From the NCBI GenBank assembly GCA_028288165.1, contig JAQBOG010000001.1, positions 18,850 to 82,849 of the forward strand: DNA of 64,000 nt, in the 5' to 3' direction. Position 1 is the first letter of the stretch. The number at the start of each line of letters is the position of its first letter. This document shows positions 1-9,060 of the stretch, piece after piece. The stretch is from Sphingobacteriales bacterium. GTDB lineage: Bacteria > Bacteroidota > Bacteroidia > Sphingobacteriales > Sphingobacteriaceae. The translations under genes were made by a program, and so were the position numbers. The notes under the pieces were generated by a model. That model was not told the origin of the DNA. It ran no database searches and worked only from the letters and a program-made list of their open reading frames with translations.

Positions 1-120
1 CGAAATGGCCGACCCTTCTTAGGGTAACGCCCAACCATGCTTGCTCTTTACATCAACATTATAATTATACGTGAATTCTGATTTTCATTAGTTATTTTGT
101 CGAACATCAAACAAAATTTA

Positions 121-582
121 ATGAACAAGCAAATTGAAAATTTAAAGAGCGTCCGGGAATTTATCCTGAATTTTACGCATGATCTAACCACTGAGCAATT
201 AAATGAAATTCCGGAAGGTTTTAGTAACAACATTATTTGGAATATTGCCCATTTAATTTCTGCACAGCAAGGTGTGTGTTACATGCGTTCGGGCCTGCCT
301 ATTGTTACCGAAGACAAATATTTTACGCTGTATAAACCCGGTACAAAACCTGAAGAGTTCGTTGATGCGGCAGAGATTGCTCGCATAAAAGAGCTGTTAC
401 TTACCACACTAGCCGAATTTCAACTAGATTACGAACAGAACGCATTTGTAAATTATAAAATCTGGACAACCAGATATGGCGTTGAAATAATAAACATCGA
501 TGATATTATCAATTTTTTAGAATTTCATGACGGCTTACATATAGGCTACATTATGGCCTTGAAACGTTGCATTAAAAAGTAA
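121..582 (+). CDS. DinB-family (DinB_2-like) protein
   Basis: A 153-residue helical protein resembling the DinB/YfiT superfamily, four-helix bundles that often bind a metal through three histidines. Histidines are seen in the NIAHLISAQQG segment and in the C-terminal FHDGLHIGYI segment, the usual places for this family. Its substrate is unknown; many relatives act as thiol-dependent transferases. The reading frame is open from a TTG at 97, but the ATG at 121 gives the normal family N-terminus and is preferred. It appears monocistronic and is followed by a strong hairpin terminator. Confidence 0.75.
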   Translation: MNKQIENLKSVREFILNFTHDLTTEQLNEIPEGFSNNIIWNIAHLISAQQGVCYMRSGLPIVTEDKYFTLYKPGTKPEEFVDAAEIARIKELLLTTLAEFQLDYEQNAFVNYKIWTTRYGVEIINIDDIINFLEFHDGLHIGYIMALKRCIKK

Positions 583-742
583 GTGTAAAATGGTTAGCAA
601 GCATTTTATTAAAAAATTAGAGAAAGCCGGATCATTAACATTGCTTCACCAGAGTGGATAAATGTAAAAAATGGAGAGGCCATGGTGAACATGTCATTGC
701 CAAACTAAGAGGTTTTCTTTACTTGCATTGTCATTCATATTC

Positions 743-793
743 AAAAAATATCCCTTATTTAAAATCTTATGTTTTAAATAAGGGATATTTTTT
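743..793. terminator. Bidirectional hairpin terminator
   Basis: Positions 743-764 and 772-793 form a perfect 22-bp inverted repeat with a 7-base loop; the arms begin with A-runs and end with T-runs, so it can terminate transcription from both sides. Apart from this hairpin, the stretch 583-1051 shows no convincing gene; the open frame at 654-893 runs through the hairpin and is rejected. Confidence 0.8.
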
Positions 794-1051
794 GTGCAAT
801 TTAATGTTCAAACTGTACAGGTTTTATGAGTCTTTGAAAGATAGTGCACCTTTAACAAAACAATTGGATTACCAAATAAAGGCTGCTTATTAATATGCTG
901 GTATACTTATTTAGTGATAGAAAATTTAAATTCGGCTGTTTTAGCTTGTCAGATTGATGGTGCAGTTTATGAATTCGAGTAGTGGAACAGTATTTGATTC
1001 TGGGAAATAGTTCAATCGATATAGATTGATTCATAACTTAAATCCAAGCAC

Positions 1052-1363
1052 ATGAAAAGGAAACTTTATCTACTAACTGCACTAATCATTTTTTCACTTG
1101 CCGGTTCGGTAGCGAATGCAAAAGATTCAAAACCAGAAAAGGCCCTTACTGAGCAACAACAACAACGTGTTGAACAAATTGAAGCACGTGTACTTGAAAT
1201 TAAAAGCATGGATAAATCTAACTTATCCAGAGCAGAACGTAAGCAGTTACGTCAGGAATTGGTTTCTATGAATAAAGAAGCTAAAGCAGTAACAGGTGGT
1301 GGTATTTATTTATCTGTAGGTGCAATTATTATAATCATTCTTTTACTGATACTTATTTTATAG
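1052..1363 (+). CDS. Small secreted/membrane protein, hypothetical
   Basis: A 103-residue protein with an N-terminal signal peptide (about residues 1-23, ending VANA), a charged glutamine- and lysine-rich helical middle (about 30-75) that could form a coiled coil, and a C-terminal hydrophobic segment rich in isoleucine and leucine (about 83-103). This layout suggests an envelope protein anchored at its C-terminus. I do not recognise a named family. It stands alone and ends just before a palindromic terminator. Confidence 0.7.
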   Translation: MKRKLYLLTALIIFSLAGSVANAKDSKPEKALTEQQQQRVEQIEARVLEIKSMDKSNLSRAERKQLRQELVSMNKEAKAVTGGGIYLSVGAIIIIILLLILIL

Positions 1364-1372
1364 TATTTAGTT

Positions 1373-1420
1373 AAACATAAAAAAACCGTTTTGAAATTTC
1401 AAAACGGTTTTTTTATGTTT
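1373..1420. terminator. Palindromic terminator
   Basis: A perfect palindrome with 24-base arms (1373-1396 and 1397-1420) containing CCGTTTTGAAATTTCAAAACGG and flanked by A-run and T-run. It lies 10 bases after the stop of the small secreted protein and probably terminates it and anything arriving from the right. Confidence 0.85.
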
Positions 1421-1452
1421 ATATTTTTGTAGAATCGTGTAGGGAGGTCAGT

Positions 1453-1632
1453 CTAGATTCCTTGAAAAACATCAGATGCATTTCTAACGTCAATAGTTCC
1501 TGCTTCCAGGATATCAACTATAGATAAACTGCTTAGATTGCCTTGATCTAACAGTTCGGCAATTTCTTTCAATAGCAACTCACGTTTCCTCTCATAATCT
1601 GAATTACATAACTTGTTAACAAAGGGGTTCAT
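1453..1632 (-). CDS. Possible 59-residue small protein
   Basis: Reading the minus strand from an ATG at 1632 gives an uninterrupted 59-codon frame (begins MNPFVNK, ends DVFQGI) with a protein-like composition: charged helical segment, then a hydrophobic SLSIVDIL segment. No signal peptide or known family is visible. No strong ribosome binding site is evident. It converges on the terminator at 1373-1420, which could end its transcript. It may be real or chance. Confidence 0.4.
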   Translation of the reverse strand: MNPFVNKLCNSDYERKRELLLKEIAELLDQGNLSSLSIVDILEAGTIDVRNASDVFQGI

Positions 1633-2165
1633 AAATAATAGAACTAATAGAATATTAAGTTAAACACGTTTACGATTGTTTGCAAATAAAAGGTACGAAC
1701 GGTACCTATTATTTAGTTAACGGAATTTTTTTAAATAATTAAGTTATAAGTAGTTAAGGATGAGTTTAAGCAACGATTCCGTTAATAATTTTATTGAAAG
1801 GGTTAGGTAGAAGCAACCGGGGCCCAAAAGCCAATTCTCAAATGGGCATGATTAGAAACGGTTTGGAGATCAGCAAAAGAAAGCTCCGTGATGGTAAAGT
1901 GCCGACTTATTTTTGAAAAGGTCACTAATCTGACGGCAAAGCGTACTCTTTTTAGAAGGTGTATAATCTAATTAATGTCCTAGCTAAGCGGTGAGTTATA
2001 GAATGGAGGTAATCCTCGGGCACAAGCCAAATTTCTCCTTTTGGGTCGAGATGATAAGATAATTTATTATTTTAAGCGCTTTGTCATCCCTGGGTGGGAC
2101 GGTGGGATCTATTTAACACGTTTAATAATCAACCACAATAATTAAAAATCTAATATAAATTAAGA
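1633..2165. other. Gene-poor stretch with GC-richer island
   Basis: About 530 bp without a convincing gene. Positions about 1800-2110 are richer in G and C than the surrounding DNA and contain short self-complementary pieces (for example GAGG-TAAT-CCTC near 2004-2016), which could mean a structured RNA or a decayed gene. The phrase ACACGTTTA occurs near both ends (about 1664 and 2117). No known RNA family is recognised. Confidence 0.3.
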
Positions 2166-3899
2166 ATGAAAAGAAGATCAGGTTTGGGCATTGGATTATT
2201 AACCATCATGTACGGCTTATTCTTTAACCCGGCAGTAGGTAACGCACAAATGGATGCTGCAGGTAATAAAGTCAATGCAGGTTTAAAAATCCCGGAAGGT
2301 TTTAATGCCAATATTTTGATAGACAATTTGGGACAAACAAGGCATTTACTAATAACTCCTCAAAATGATATTTATGTTCGGTTAGCCAAGCTTCATGATG
2401 GTAAAGGAACAATTGTTTTGCACGAAAGCAATGGCAAAGCAGTCATTAAGTCAACGTTCGGAAATTTTACCGGAACTGGCGTTTACATGCGGAACGGCTA
2501 CTTGTATACCTCCTCAAATACTGAAATATATCGCTATAAATTAGATGAGCAGAATGAGGTGATCAACCCCGAAGCACCCGAAGTGGTGGTTAAGGGATTG
2601 GTAGACCGCTGGCAACACAATACGAAATCCATTATGATGGATAATGAAGGAAATTTATTTATCCCGGTAGGGGCGCCTTCTAATTCATGCCAGATTAATG
2701 ATCGAGTGGTGGGTTCGTTAGGAATGGCTGGCTGCCCATTATTGGATTCTGCGGGTGGCGTGTGGCAATTTAAAGCAGATAAACTTAATCAAACGTATAG
2801 TGACGGGGTTCGATATGCGACTGGTTTACGTAATGTAGTTGCTGTGGATTGGAATACACAAACCAATCAATTATATGTGATGCAACATGGCAGGGATCAA
2901 TTGAATAACATGTTTCCGCAATATTATACCTTTAAACAATCGGCCGAATTACCTGCTGAATGTATGTATGCGCTGAAAAAAGGCGACAATGCCGGTTGGC
3001 CATATATTTACTATGATGGTTTCCAAAAGAAAAAAATGCTAGCACCCGAGTATGGTGGTGATGGCAAGAAAGAAGGGGCTGCGGAATTTTTAGAGCCAAC
3101 CGCTTCTTACCCAGCACACATGGCGCCAAACGGCTTATTATTTTATACCGGCAATCAGTTTCCTGCAAAATATAAAAACGGTGCTTTTATCGCTTTCCAT
3201 GGTTCCTGGAATCGTTCGCCAGAACCTCAGGCCGGTTATTTTGTAGTTTTTCAACCTTTTAAAGATGGTAAACCTGCTGGTGATTGGGAAGTATTTGCGG
3301 ATGGATTTTCAGGATCTCCAGAAAAAACCGCTTCCGGCCGTGCGGATAGAAGACCATGCGGTTTAGCGCAAAGTGCAGACGGTTCTTTATATATCTCGGA
3401 TGATGTAAAGGGTGCTATTTTTAAAATTACCTATAGCGGAGAATTCACTTCTAATAAAACAGAAGTACAAACTGGAATGAAATCTATAATAAGCTCTACC
3501 AAAGTAACCCCTAACATGGCTGGCAATAGTAAAACACCACCCGCCATTAAAAAAACAACGGCTCCGGCCAAGTTAAACCTTTCTGCTGGTAAAGCTTTAT
3601 ACGTTCAAAATTGTGTGGCTTGCCATCAGGTTGATGGAGGCGGGGTTCAAAATTTAAATCCGCCACTAATAAAAACCAGTTATGTATTAGGCGATAAAAC
3701 AAAATTGATTAACGTGCTCTTGAATGGCTTAAACCAAGTGGAAGTTGATGGCGAAAAATACAGTAATGTAATGCCTCCATTCAGTCATTTATCAGATAAA
3801 CAAATAGCGGATGTTTTGAGCTATGTAAGAAACAATTTCGGTAATAAGGCAAGTTTATTAACCGAAAAGGAAGTTTCAACTGCCAGGGCTAAGAAATAG
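2166..3899 (+). CDS. PQQ-type sugar/sorbosone dehydrogenase fused to cytochrome c
   Basis: A 577-residue periplasmic oxidoreductase. Residues 1-28 are a signal peptide (ends GNAQ). Residues about 40-430 match the glucose/sorbosone dehydrogenase beta-propeller, with phrases such as GLRNVVAVDW, QHGRDQL, HGSWNRSP and SADGSLYISDD. After a lysine/threonine-rich linker a class I cytochrome c domain follows, with heme motif CVACH at about 483-487 and a likely distal methionine at about 536 (NVMPPF). The fusion implies electrons from sugar or alcohol oxidation pass to the domain's own heme and then to the respiratory chain. Cofactor PQQ and substrate are inferred from the family. The gene stands alone. 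Confidence 0.88.
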   Translation: MKRRSGLGIGLLTIMYGLFFNPAVGNAQMDAAGNKVNAGLKIPEGFNANILIDNLGQTRHLLITPQNDIYVRLAKLHDGKGTIVLHESNGKAVIKSTFGNFTGTGVYMRNGYLYTSSNTEIYRYKLDEQNEVINPEAPEVVVKGLVDRWQHNTKSIMMDNEGNLFIPVGAPSNSCQINDRVVGSLGMAGCPLLDSAGGVWQFKADKLNQTYSDGVRYATGLRNVVAVDWNTQTNQLYVMQHGRDQLNNMFPQYYTFKQSAELPAECMYALKKGDNAGWPYIYYDGFQKKKMLAPEYGGDGKKEGAAEFLEPTASYPAHMAPNGLLFYTGNQFPAKYKNGAFIAFHGSWNRSPEPQAGYFVVFQPFKDGKPAGDWEVFADGFSGSPEKTASGRADRRPCGLAQSADGSLYISDDVKGAIFKITYSGEFTSNKTEVQTGMKSIISSTKVTPNMAGNSKTPPAIKKTTAPAKLNLSAGKALYVQNCVACHQVDGGGVQNLNPPLIKTSYVLGDKTKLINVLLNGLNQVEVDGEKYSNVMPPFSHLSDKQIADVLSYVRNNFGNKASLLTEKEVSTARAKK

Positions 3900-4026
3900 A
3901 TTTGTCAAAAGTGTTAAGTATTAGTATTAAGTGTAAAGTAGAGAGTCGTAAGTATAAAGTGTCAAATCTCGGTTAAGTACCTCATACCTGAAGCCTCAAA
4001 ACTCACACTCCTCAAACTAATAAAAA

Positions 4027-4368
4027 ATGAAAAAATATTGTTTAGCTCTTGACCTTGTAAATGATGAAGCATTGATTGCTGAGTACGAAAACTGGCATAA
4101 GGGTGAAAATGTATGGCCTGAAATTAAAGCTAGTATTACAAATAATGGTATCACCAATTTGGAGATATTCAGAACGGGTAACAGGCTATTTATGATTATG
4201 GAAACTGATGATTCTTTTAGTTTTGAACGTAAAGGCCAAATGGATGCGGATAACACAAAAGTACTTGAATGGGAAGCGCTGATGTGGAAATTTCAGCAGC
4301 CGCTACCATGGGCGAAAGGCAATGAAAAGTGGATATTAATGGACCAAATTTTTGGACTCAAGTTATAG
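4027..4368 (+). CDS. L-rhamnose/L-fucose mutarotase family protein
   Basis: A 113-residue protein of the L-rhamnose mutarotase (RhaM, DUF718) family, dimeric ferredoxin-like enzymes that interconvert alpha and beta anomers of deoxysugars. Family features visible are the N-terminal CLALDLVND, the YENWHKGENVWPEI segment with a conserved histidine, EIFRTGNRLFMIMET, and the C-terminal WKFQQPLPWA. It is first of a three-gene operon with a lactone-type amidohydrolase and a zinc dehydrogenase, which suggests oxidative, non-phosphorylating catabolism of L-fucose or L-rhamnose. Which sugar cannot be decided from the sequence. Confidence 0.85.
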   Translation: MKKYCLALDLVNDEALIAEYENWHKGENVWPEIKASITNNGITNLEIFRTGNRLFMIMETDDSFSFERKGQMDADNTKVLEWEALMWKFQQPLPWAKGNEKWILMDQIFGLKL

Positions 4369-4372
4369 TTTT

Positions 4373-5233
4373 ATGGAATATACAGTTGATGTTTTAAAAG
4401 GCAAAGGGCACATCGATGCACATCAGCATTTTTGGAAATATAATACACCTCGTGATAGTTGGATTACGGATGATATGGTGGTTATCCGGAGGGATTTTTT
4501 ACCTGAAGATTTACTGCCCATACTTCAGGAAAACGGTTTTGAGGGCTGCGTTACCGTACAATCTGACCAATCCGAGGAAGAGAACTTTTTTCAACTACAA
4601 AATGCAGATCGCAATGACTTTATTAAAGGAGTAGTAGGCTGGGTAGATTTTCGAGCTACGGATATTGAAGATCGATTGGCGGATTTGAGTCAGTATAAAA
4701 AACTGAAAGGGTTTCGGCATATTCTTCAAGGTGAAAGCAAACGTGATTTTATGTTAGAATCGGCATTTATGAACGGAATTAGCCACCTGAAAAAATACAA
4801 TTTTACTTATGATATTTTAGTCCTTCCGGATCAATTGCCATATGTAAAGCAGTTCGTGACTCAGTTTCCAGATCAGCCCTTTGTAATTAATCACTTGGCA
4901 AAACCAGATATAAAGGGACAGCAACTTACAGCTTGGAAAAAAGATATGGAACAAATTTCGTTATACCGAAACGTATCTTGCAAAATATCTGGAATGGTTA
5001 CCGAAGCTGATTGGAATTGCTGGAAAGCGGAAGATTTTACGCCGTATATGGACACAGTTGTTAATGCTTTTGGAACAGATAGAATCATGTTTGGTTCCGA
5101 TTGGCCAGTTTGCCTGCTGGCTGCATCTTATGAAAAGACCATTGAGATTGTAAAAAATTATTTCTCAGCATTTAGCGACACAGAATACAACAAGTTTTTT
5201 GGCGGTAATGCCAAATCTTTCTACCATTTATAG
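4373..5233 (+). CDS. Amidohydrolase, probable L-fucono/L-rhamnono-lactonase
   Basis: A 286-residue TIM-barrel metal hydrolase of the COG3618 amidohydrolase_2 group. The HxH metal motif is in IDAHQHFW near the N-terminus, further ligands are expected at INHLAKP, and the late aspartate is in MFGSDWPV. Relatives hydrolyse sugar lactones such as L-fuconolactone. A longer frame begins with TTG at 4352 inside the upstream gene, but the ATG at 4373, four bases after the previous stop, gives the usual N-terminus. The position between a mutarotase and a dehydrogenase fits the lactone-opening step. Confidence 0.85.
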   Translation: MEYTVDVLKGKGHIDAHQHFWKYNTPRDSWITDDMVVIRRDFLPEDLLPILQENGFEGCVTVQSDQSEEENFFQLQNADRNDFIKGVVGWVDFRATDIEDRLADLSQYKKLKGFRHILQGESKRDFMLESAFMNGISHLKKYNFTYDILVLPDQLPYVKQFVTQFPDQPFVINHLAKPDIKGQQLTAWKKDMEQISLYRNVSCKISGMVTEADWNCWKAEDFTPYMDTVVNAFGTDRIMFGSDWPVCLLAASYEKTIEIVKNYFSAFSDTEYNKFFGGNAKSFYHL

Positions 5234-5262
5234 AACCAAATTGTAATAACCTTCTCATACTT

Positions 5263-6279
5263 ATGAAGACTTTAGTATGTATTACGCCTGGTAATTTCAA
5301 ATATGAAGGTAAATTAATGCCCCAGCCAGAACAGGGAATGGCCATTATTAAGATTAAAAGAATTGGAATTTGTGGTACTGATCTTCATGCTTTTCAAGGA
5401 AACCAGCCTTTTTTCACCTATCCACGAATATTAGGGCATGAGCTAGCTGGTGAACTAATAAGTACCGACGATGCACCCGATTTCCAAATTAGCGAATCTG
5501 TTACGGTAATTCCGTACTATCATTGTGGTAAATGTATAGCCTGTCGGGGTGGTAATACCAATTGTTGTGCGGTTATGAAGGTTTTGGGTGTACATCAGGA
5601 TGGTGGAATGGTAGAGTATTTATCAGTTCCTGCTCATTTATTGGTTCATGGCGATGGTTTGAGTTTTGACCAACTCGCATTGGTTGAGCCTCTTGCAATT
5701 GGCGCTCATGGTGTTCGCAGGGCGGATGTTAAACCCAGTGAATTCGTTTTAGTAGTGGGTGCAGGCCCGATAGGATTAGGTGTGATGGAATTTGCAAGGA
5801 TTGCGGGGGCAAAAGTAATTGCTTTAGATATTCATGCGGGCAGGCTTGCCTTTTGTAAAGAAAAGTTACAGGTGGAATACCTTATAAATAGTAGCATAGA
5901 GAACGTTTTTGAAAAATTGCAAGAGATAACCAGCGGAGATATGCCTACTGTTATAATAGATGCGACGGGTAGTCTAAAAGCCATAGAAAACAGTTTCCAA
6001 TACCTCGCACATGGAGGTAGATTTGTTTTAGTGGGCTTACAAAAGGAGGCTATCTCTTTTAGTCACCCAGAATTTCATAAGCGGGAAGCTACCTTAATGA
6101 GTAGCCGTAATGCAACCCGTGCAGATTTTGAACATGTTATCCGCTCGATGAAAAACAATTTGTTAAATCCTTTAAATTACATTACTCATCGGGTAAACTT
6201 CGATCAGCTAGGCGACAAATTTGAAAGCTTTTTGAATCCTGCTAATGAGGTAATTAAAGCCATGGTATTACTCCACTAG
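5263..6279 (+). CDS. Zinc-dependent alcohol/polyol dehydrogenase
   Basis: A 338-residue medium-chain zinc dehydrogenase. The catalytic zinc site is seen in GICGTDLH and GHELAGE, a structural-zinc cysteine cluster in CGKCIACRGG followed by CC, and the Rossmann motif in VVGAGPIGLG. It probably oxidises a sugar or sugar acid with NAD(P) in the pathway encoded by the two genes before it; spacing to the amidohydrolase is 29 bases, so they are probably cotranscribed. L-fucose dehydrogenase and 5-dehydrogenation of a sugar acid are both possible. Confidence 0.83.
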   Translation: MKTLVCITPGNFKYEGKLMPQPEQGMAIIKIKRIGICGTDLHAFQGNQPFFTYPRILGHELAGELISTDDAPDFQISESVTVIPYYHCGKCIACRGGNTNCCAVMKVLGVHQDGGMVEYLSVPAHLLVHGDGLSFDQLALVEPLAIGAHGVRRADVKPSEFVLVVGAGPIGLGVMEFARIAGAKVIALDIHAGRLAFCKEKLQVEYLINSSIENVFEKLQEITSGDMPTVIIDATGSLKAIENSFQYLAHGGRFVLVGLQKEAISFSHPEFHKREATLMSSRNATRADFEHVIRSMKNNLLNPLNYITHRVNFDQLGDKFESFLNPANEVIKAMVLLH

Positions 6280-6763
6280 TATTCCTACTTATATTATAGT
6301 TCAAACCAAAAAGGAGTTTAATTCATTAGGTTCTTTTTGTACTACTACGCTCAGTTCGACTAGTTGCTAATGACACTTTTAAAAATCGAACTCAGGTTAC
6401 TAGCCTCACTGGGCTGCGCCCCTTTAGTATATTTTCCAGGTAGTGTTGCGTGTTTATTGTGCTGGGCTCTTTGTTAAGCGAAAATGAACTTTCATGGCTC
6501 AATTATGTTTTCTTGAGGGGCTATGTGATTGTGCTTTTCGCCTATCGGTGCACTTTTGGTATTTGTTATAATATCACCTACAGTTTTTTCTATCTACTTA
6601 TGAAACAGGTATCTATATGACTTTATAGTGAGTTATTGCTGTTCTGGTAATGATGAAATTGATTAAGAAATTATAAACCATTTAACAATTACATAACATT
6701 GGAATAACAGTAGGTTGATTTTGGTGCGGTTACTTTGTACCATTAAATCACATAAAATTAACA
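6280..6763. other. Intergenic stretch before phosphate operon
   Basis: No gene seen in 484 bp. It contains one isolated copy of the 15-bp terminal repeat (6384-6398, AATCGAACTCAGGTT) that bounds a ~180-bp repeated element elsewhere in the window, so this may be the footprint of a deleted copy. The AT-rich 200 bp before the porin probably hold the phosphate-operon promoter, but no site could be assigned with confidence. Confidence 0.4.
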
Positions 6764-8107
6764 ATGAGATTAAAATTGAAGGTTACGTTTGCAGCTATTG
6801 GTTTATGCCTTTTAGCACAACATATGGTAAATGCCCAAGAGGTATCAGTTGCAAAGGATAGTTTAAAAGCAACAGAACAAATCGATGAACCTGATACGTT
6901 GGTGTCGGCAATTCAAAAACTGCAATCAGATATTTTATCGTTACACAACCTTAAAATATCGGGCTATGTACAGGCTCAATACCAAATTGCCGATACTGCT
7001 GGTATTAATTCTTTTGATGGAGGTAATTTTGGTCTTAATATCGATAATAGATTCCAGATCCGCCGAGCCAGACTTAAATTCGTGTATAGTGCCAACCCGT
7101 ATGCAAAATATCAATTACAAGTAGATTTTAGAGAAACTGGAGTAACTGTTCGTGACGCTTTTGCTCAATTTACCGCTCCTTTTGCAGATGCATTATCATT
7201 AACGGCGGGTATGTTTGATCGTCCGTTTGGATATGCCATTTCGTATTCTTCTAACTTGCGTGAGGCACCAGAAAGAGCACGGATTTTCCAAACATTGTTT
7301 CCAAATGAGCGTGATCTTGGCGCTAAAATGACGATACAAGGATCAAAAACTTCTACGTGGAATTTTCTTAAAATTGATTTCGGCTTTTTTAGCGGAAACA
7401 ATATAAATCCTGAAACCGATAGCAAGAAGGACTTTATTGGTCACATTGGTATTAATAAAGCAAATAAAAATGAAAGCTTTAAATACGGATTTGGAGTTTC
7501 TTACTACAACGGTGGCGTATTACAAACGAATGATAACATCTTAAGTGTTGATAAAAGTTCAAACGTTCCGGTATTTGTGGCAAAAGCCATACCTGTTGTT
7601 GGTGCCTATAAAAATAAATATGCTTCAAGAGAATATGTAGGCGGCGATGCCGAATTCACCATTTCTTCTCCGGTAGGCTTCACAACTTTCAATGGAGAGT
7701 ATCTAACAGGTAATCAACCAGGATTTTCTTCTGCAACCAATGCGGGCAATGTAAGTCCGTCTGGACCGATAACTGTGGGTGATACGTATAACCGCAAATT
7801 TAACGGTGGTTACGTGAGTTTGGTTCAAGATTTCAGTAAAGCGCCAATTTCATTAGTAGCCAGATATGATCTGTATGACCCAAACAAGAATGTAAATGGT
7901 AACGATATTAAAGCTGCCAATAAATTTTCTGGTGCTGATATTAAATATACAACAGTTGGTTTTGGCTTACTCTATAAATTCGATGCAAACGTAAAGTTAA
8001 CCGGATATTATGATCTGGTTAAAAATGAAACCTCTGCAAACCTACCAGGCTTCACCAAAGATTTGAAGGACAATGTGATTACTCTTAGACTGCAATACAA
8101 ATTCTAA
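6764..8107 (+). CDS. Phosphate-selective porin (OprO/OprP family)
   Basis: A 447-residue outer-membrane beta-barrel. Residues 1-24 are a signal peptide (ends VNAQ). The family signatures ISGYVQAQYQ, QIRRARLKFVYSANPYAKYQLQVDF and FDRPFGY are present, alternating aromatic strands follow, and the last residues (LRLQYKF) have the terminal phenylalanine typical of barrel proteins. It starts the phosphate-uptake gene set, 27 bases before the first PstS, and should deliver phosphate to the periplasm. Its position suggests phosphate-starvation control, although no Pho box was recognised. Confidence 0.9.
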   Translation: MRLKLKVTFAAIGLCLLAQHMVNAQEVSVAKDSLKATEQIDEPDTLVSAIQKLQSDILSLHNLKISGYVQAQYQIADTAGINSFDGGNFGLNIDNRFQIRRARLKFVYSANPYAKYQLQVDFRETGVTVRDAFAQFTAPFADALSLTAGMFDRPFGYAISYSSNLREAPERARIFQTLFPNERDLGAKMTIQGSKTSTWNFLKIDFGFFSGNNINPETDSKKDFIGHIGINKANKNESFKYGFGVSYYNGGVLQTNDNILSVDKSSNVPVFVAKAIPVVGAYKNKYASREYVGGDAEFTISSPVGFTTFNGEYLTGNQPGFSSATNAGNVSPSGPITVGDTYNRKFNGGYVSLVQDFSKAPISLVARYDLYDPNKNVNGNDIKAANKFSGADIKYTTVGFGLLYKFDANVKLTGYYDLVKNETSANLPGFTKDLKDNVITLRLQYKF

Positions 8108-8134
8108 ACATCTATACTTTCTAAAATATTTATC

Positions 8135-9013
8135 ATGAAAAAAGGAATCAAAATACTATTGAGTTTACTTATCGTATTAAACTACGGATGTTCAAACTCA
8201 GATTCAGGAAAAAATAAAACGGAAGAAGCTAATAGAACAGAAGAAACAAAAGGCGGAATTAACATAAAAGGTAGTGATACCGTTTTGCCTCTTTCACAAA
8301 AGGAAGCAGAAGTTTTTGGTAAGGCTAATGCAGATTCACGAATTACCGTAACAGGTGGAGGTAGCGGAATCGGTTTTACTGCCTTGATTGATGACAATAC
8401 CGATATCGCCATGGCTTCCAGAAAAATTAAAGTGGATGAGCGCTTAAAGTTAGAACAAGCCGGAAAAGCTTTTAAGGAAGTGATTATTGCACATGATGCC
8501 CTGGCGGTGATTGTAAATCCAGCAAATAAAGTAAGCCAGTTAACTCGTGAACAATTAGAAGGCATTTTTACCGGTAAAATTGTTAATTGGAAAGAGGTAG
8601 GTGGTGATGATTTAAAGATTGTGGTGTACAGCCGCGAAACCAGTTCTGGTACTTATGAATTTTTTAAGGAGCACGTAATGAACAAAAAGAACTACGCTTC
8701 TAATGTTTTGAGTTTGCCTGCTACGGGAGCGATTGTAGAATCGGTCAGTCAGACCAAAGGAGCCATTGGTTATGTGGGTTTAGCATATCTTGAAAAAAAC
8801 ATTAAGCCATTAAAAGTTTCATTTGATGCAGGAAAGAATTTTACAGCACCTTCAATGGAAGCTGCTAAAGATCACTCGTATCCGATTGCTCGTCCGTTAT
8901 ATTACTATTATTTAGATACCAAGGAAACAACGATCAAGCCATTTGTCGATTTCATATTATCAACGGAAGGACAAAAAATTGTAGCTGAAGTAGGTTACGT
9001 ACCTGTAAATTAA
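8135..9013 (+). CDS. pstS: PstS-like phosphate-binding protein, lipoprotein form
   Basis: A 292-residue phosphate-binding component of the Pst transporter. The N-terminus has a signal followed by NYGC, an imperfect lipobox, then a Ser/Lys/Glu-rich linker, so it is probably a lipoprotein. The binding protein has the expected GSDTVLPLSQ, GGGSGIGF, NWKEVGGDD and SRETSSGT loops for oxyanion binding. It is followed after 47 bases by a closely similar paralogue that lacks the lipoprotein signal. Confidence 0.9.
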   Translation: MKKGIKILLSLLIVLNYGCSNSDSGKNKTEEANRTEETKGGINIKGSDTVLPLSQKEAEVFGKANADSRITVTGGGSGIGFTALIDDNTDIAMASRKIKVDERLKLEQAGKAFKEVIIAHDALAVIVNPANKVSQLTREQLEGIFTGKIVNWKEVGGDDLKIVVYSRETSSGTYEFFKEHVMNKKNYASNVLSLPATGAIVESVSQTKGAIGYVGLAYLEKNIKPLKVSFDAGKNFTAPSMEAAKDHSYPIARPLYYYYLDTKETTIKPFVDFILSTEGQKIVAEVGYVPVN

Positions 9014-9060
9014 CAAATCATTTTCTCCAACACGTTTATAGAAATTCCATTATTAAGATT

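Noticed and set aside
654..893. 79-codon open frame on the + strand
   Set aside because: It runs through a perfect 22-bp terminator hairpin and has no protein-like composition.
6699..6740. Bacteroidetes-type promoter before the porin (TTG and TTACTTTG words)
   Set aside because: The spacing between the two words does not fit the -33/-7 arrangement, so no promoter is assigned.
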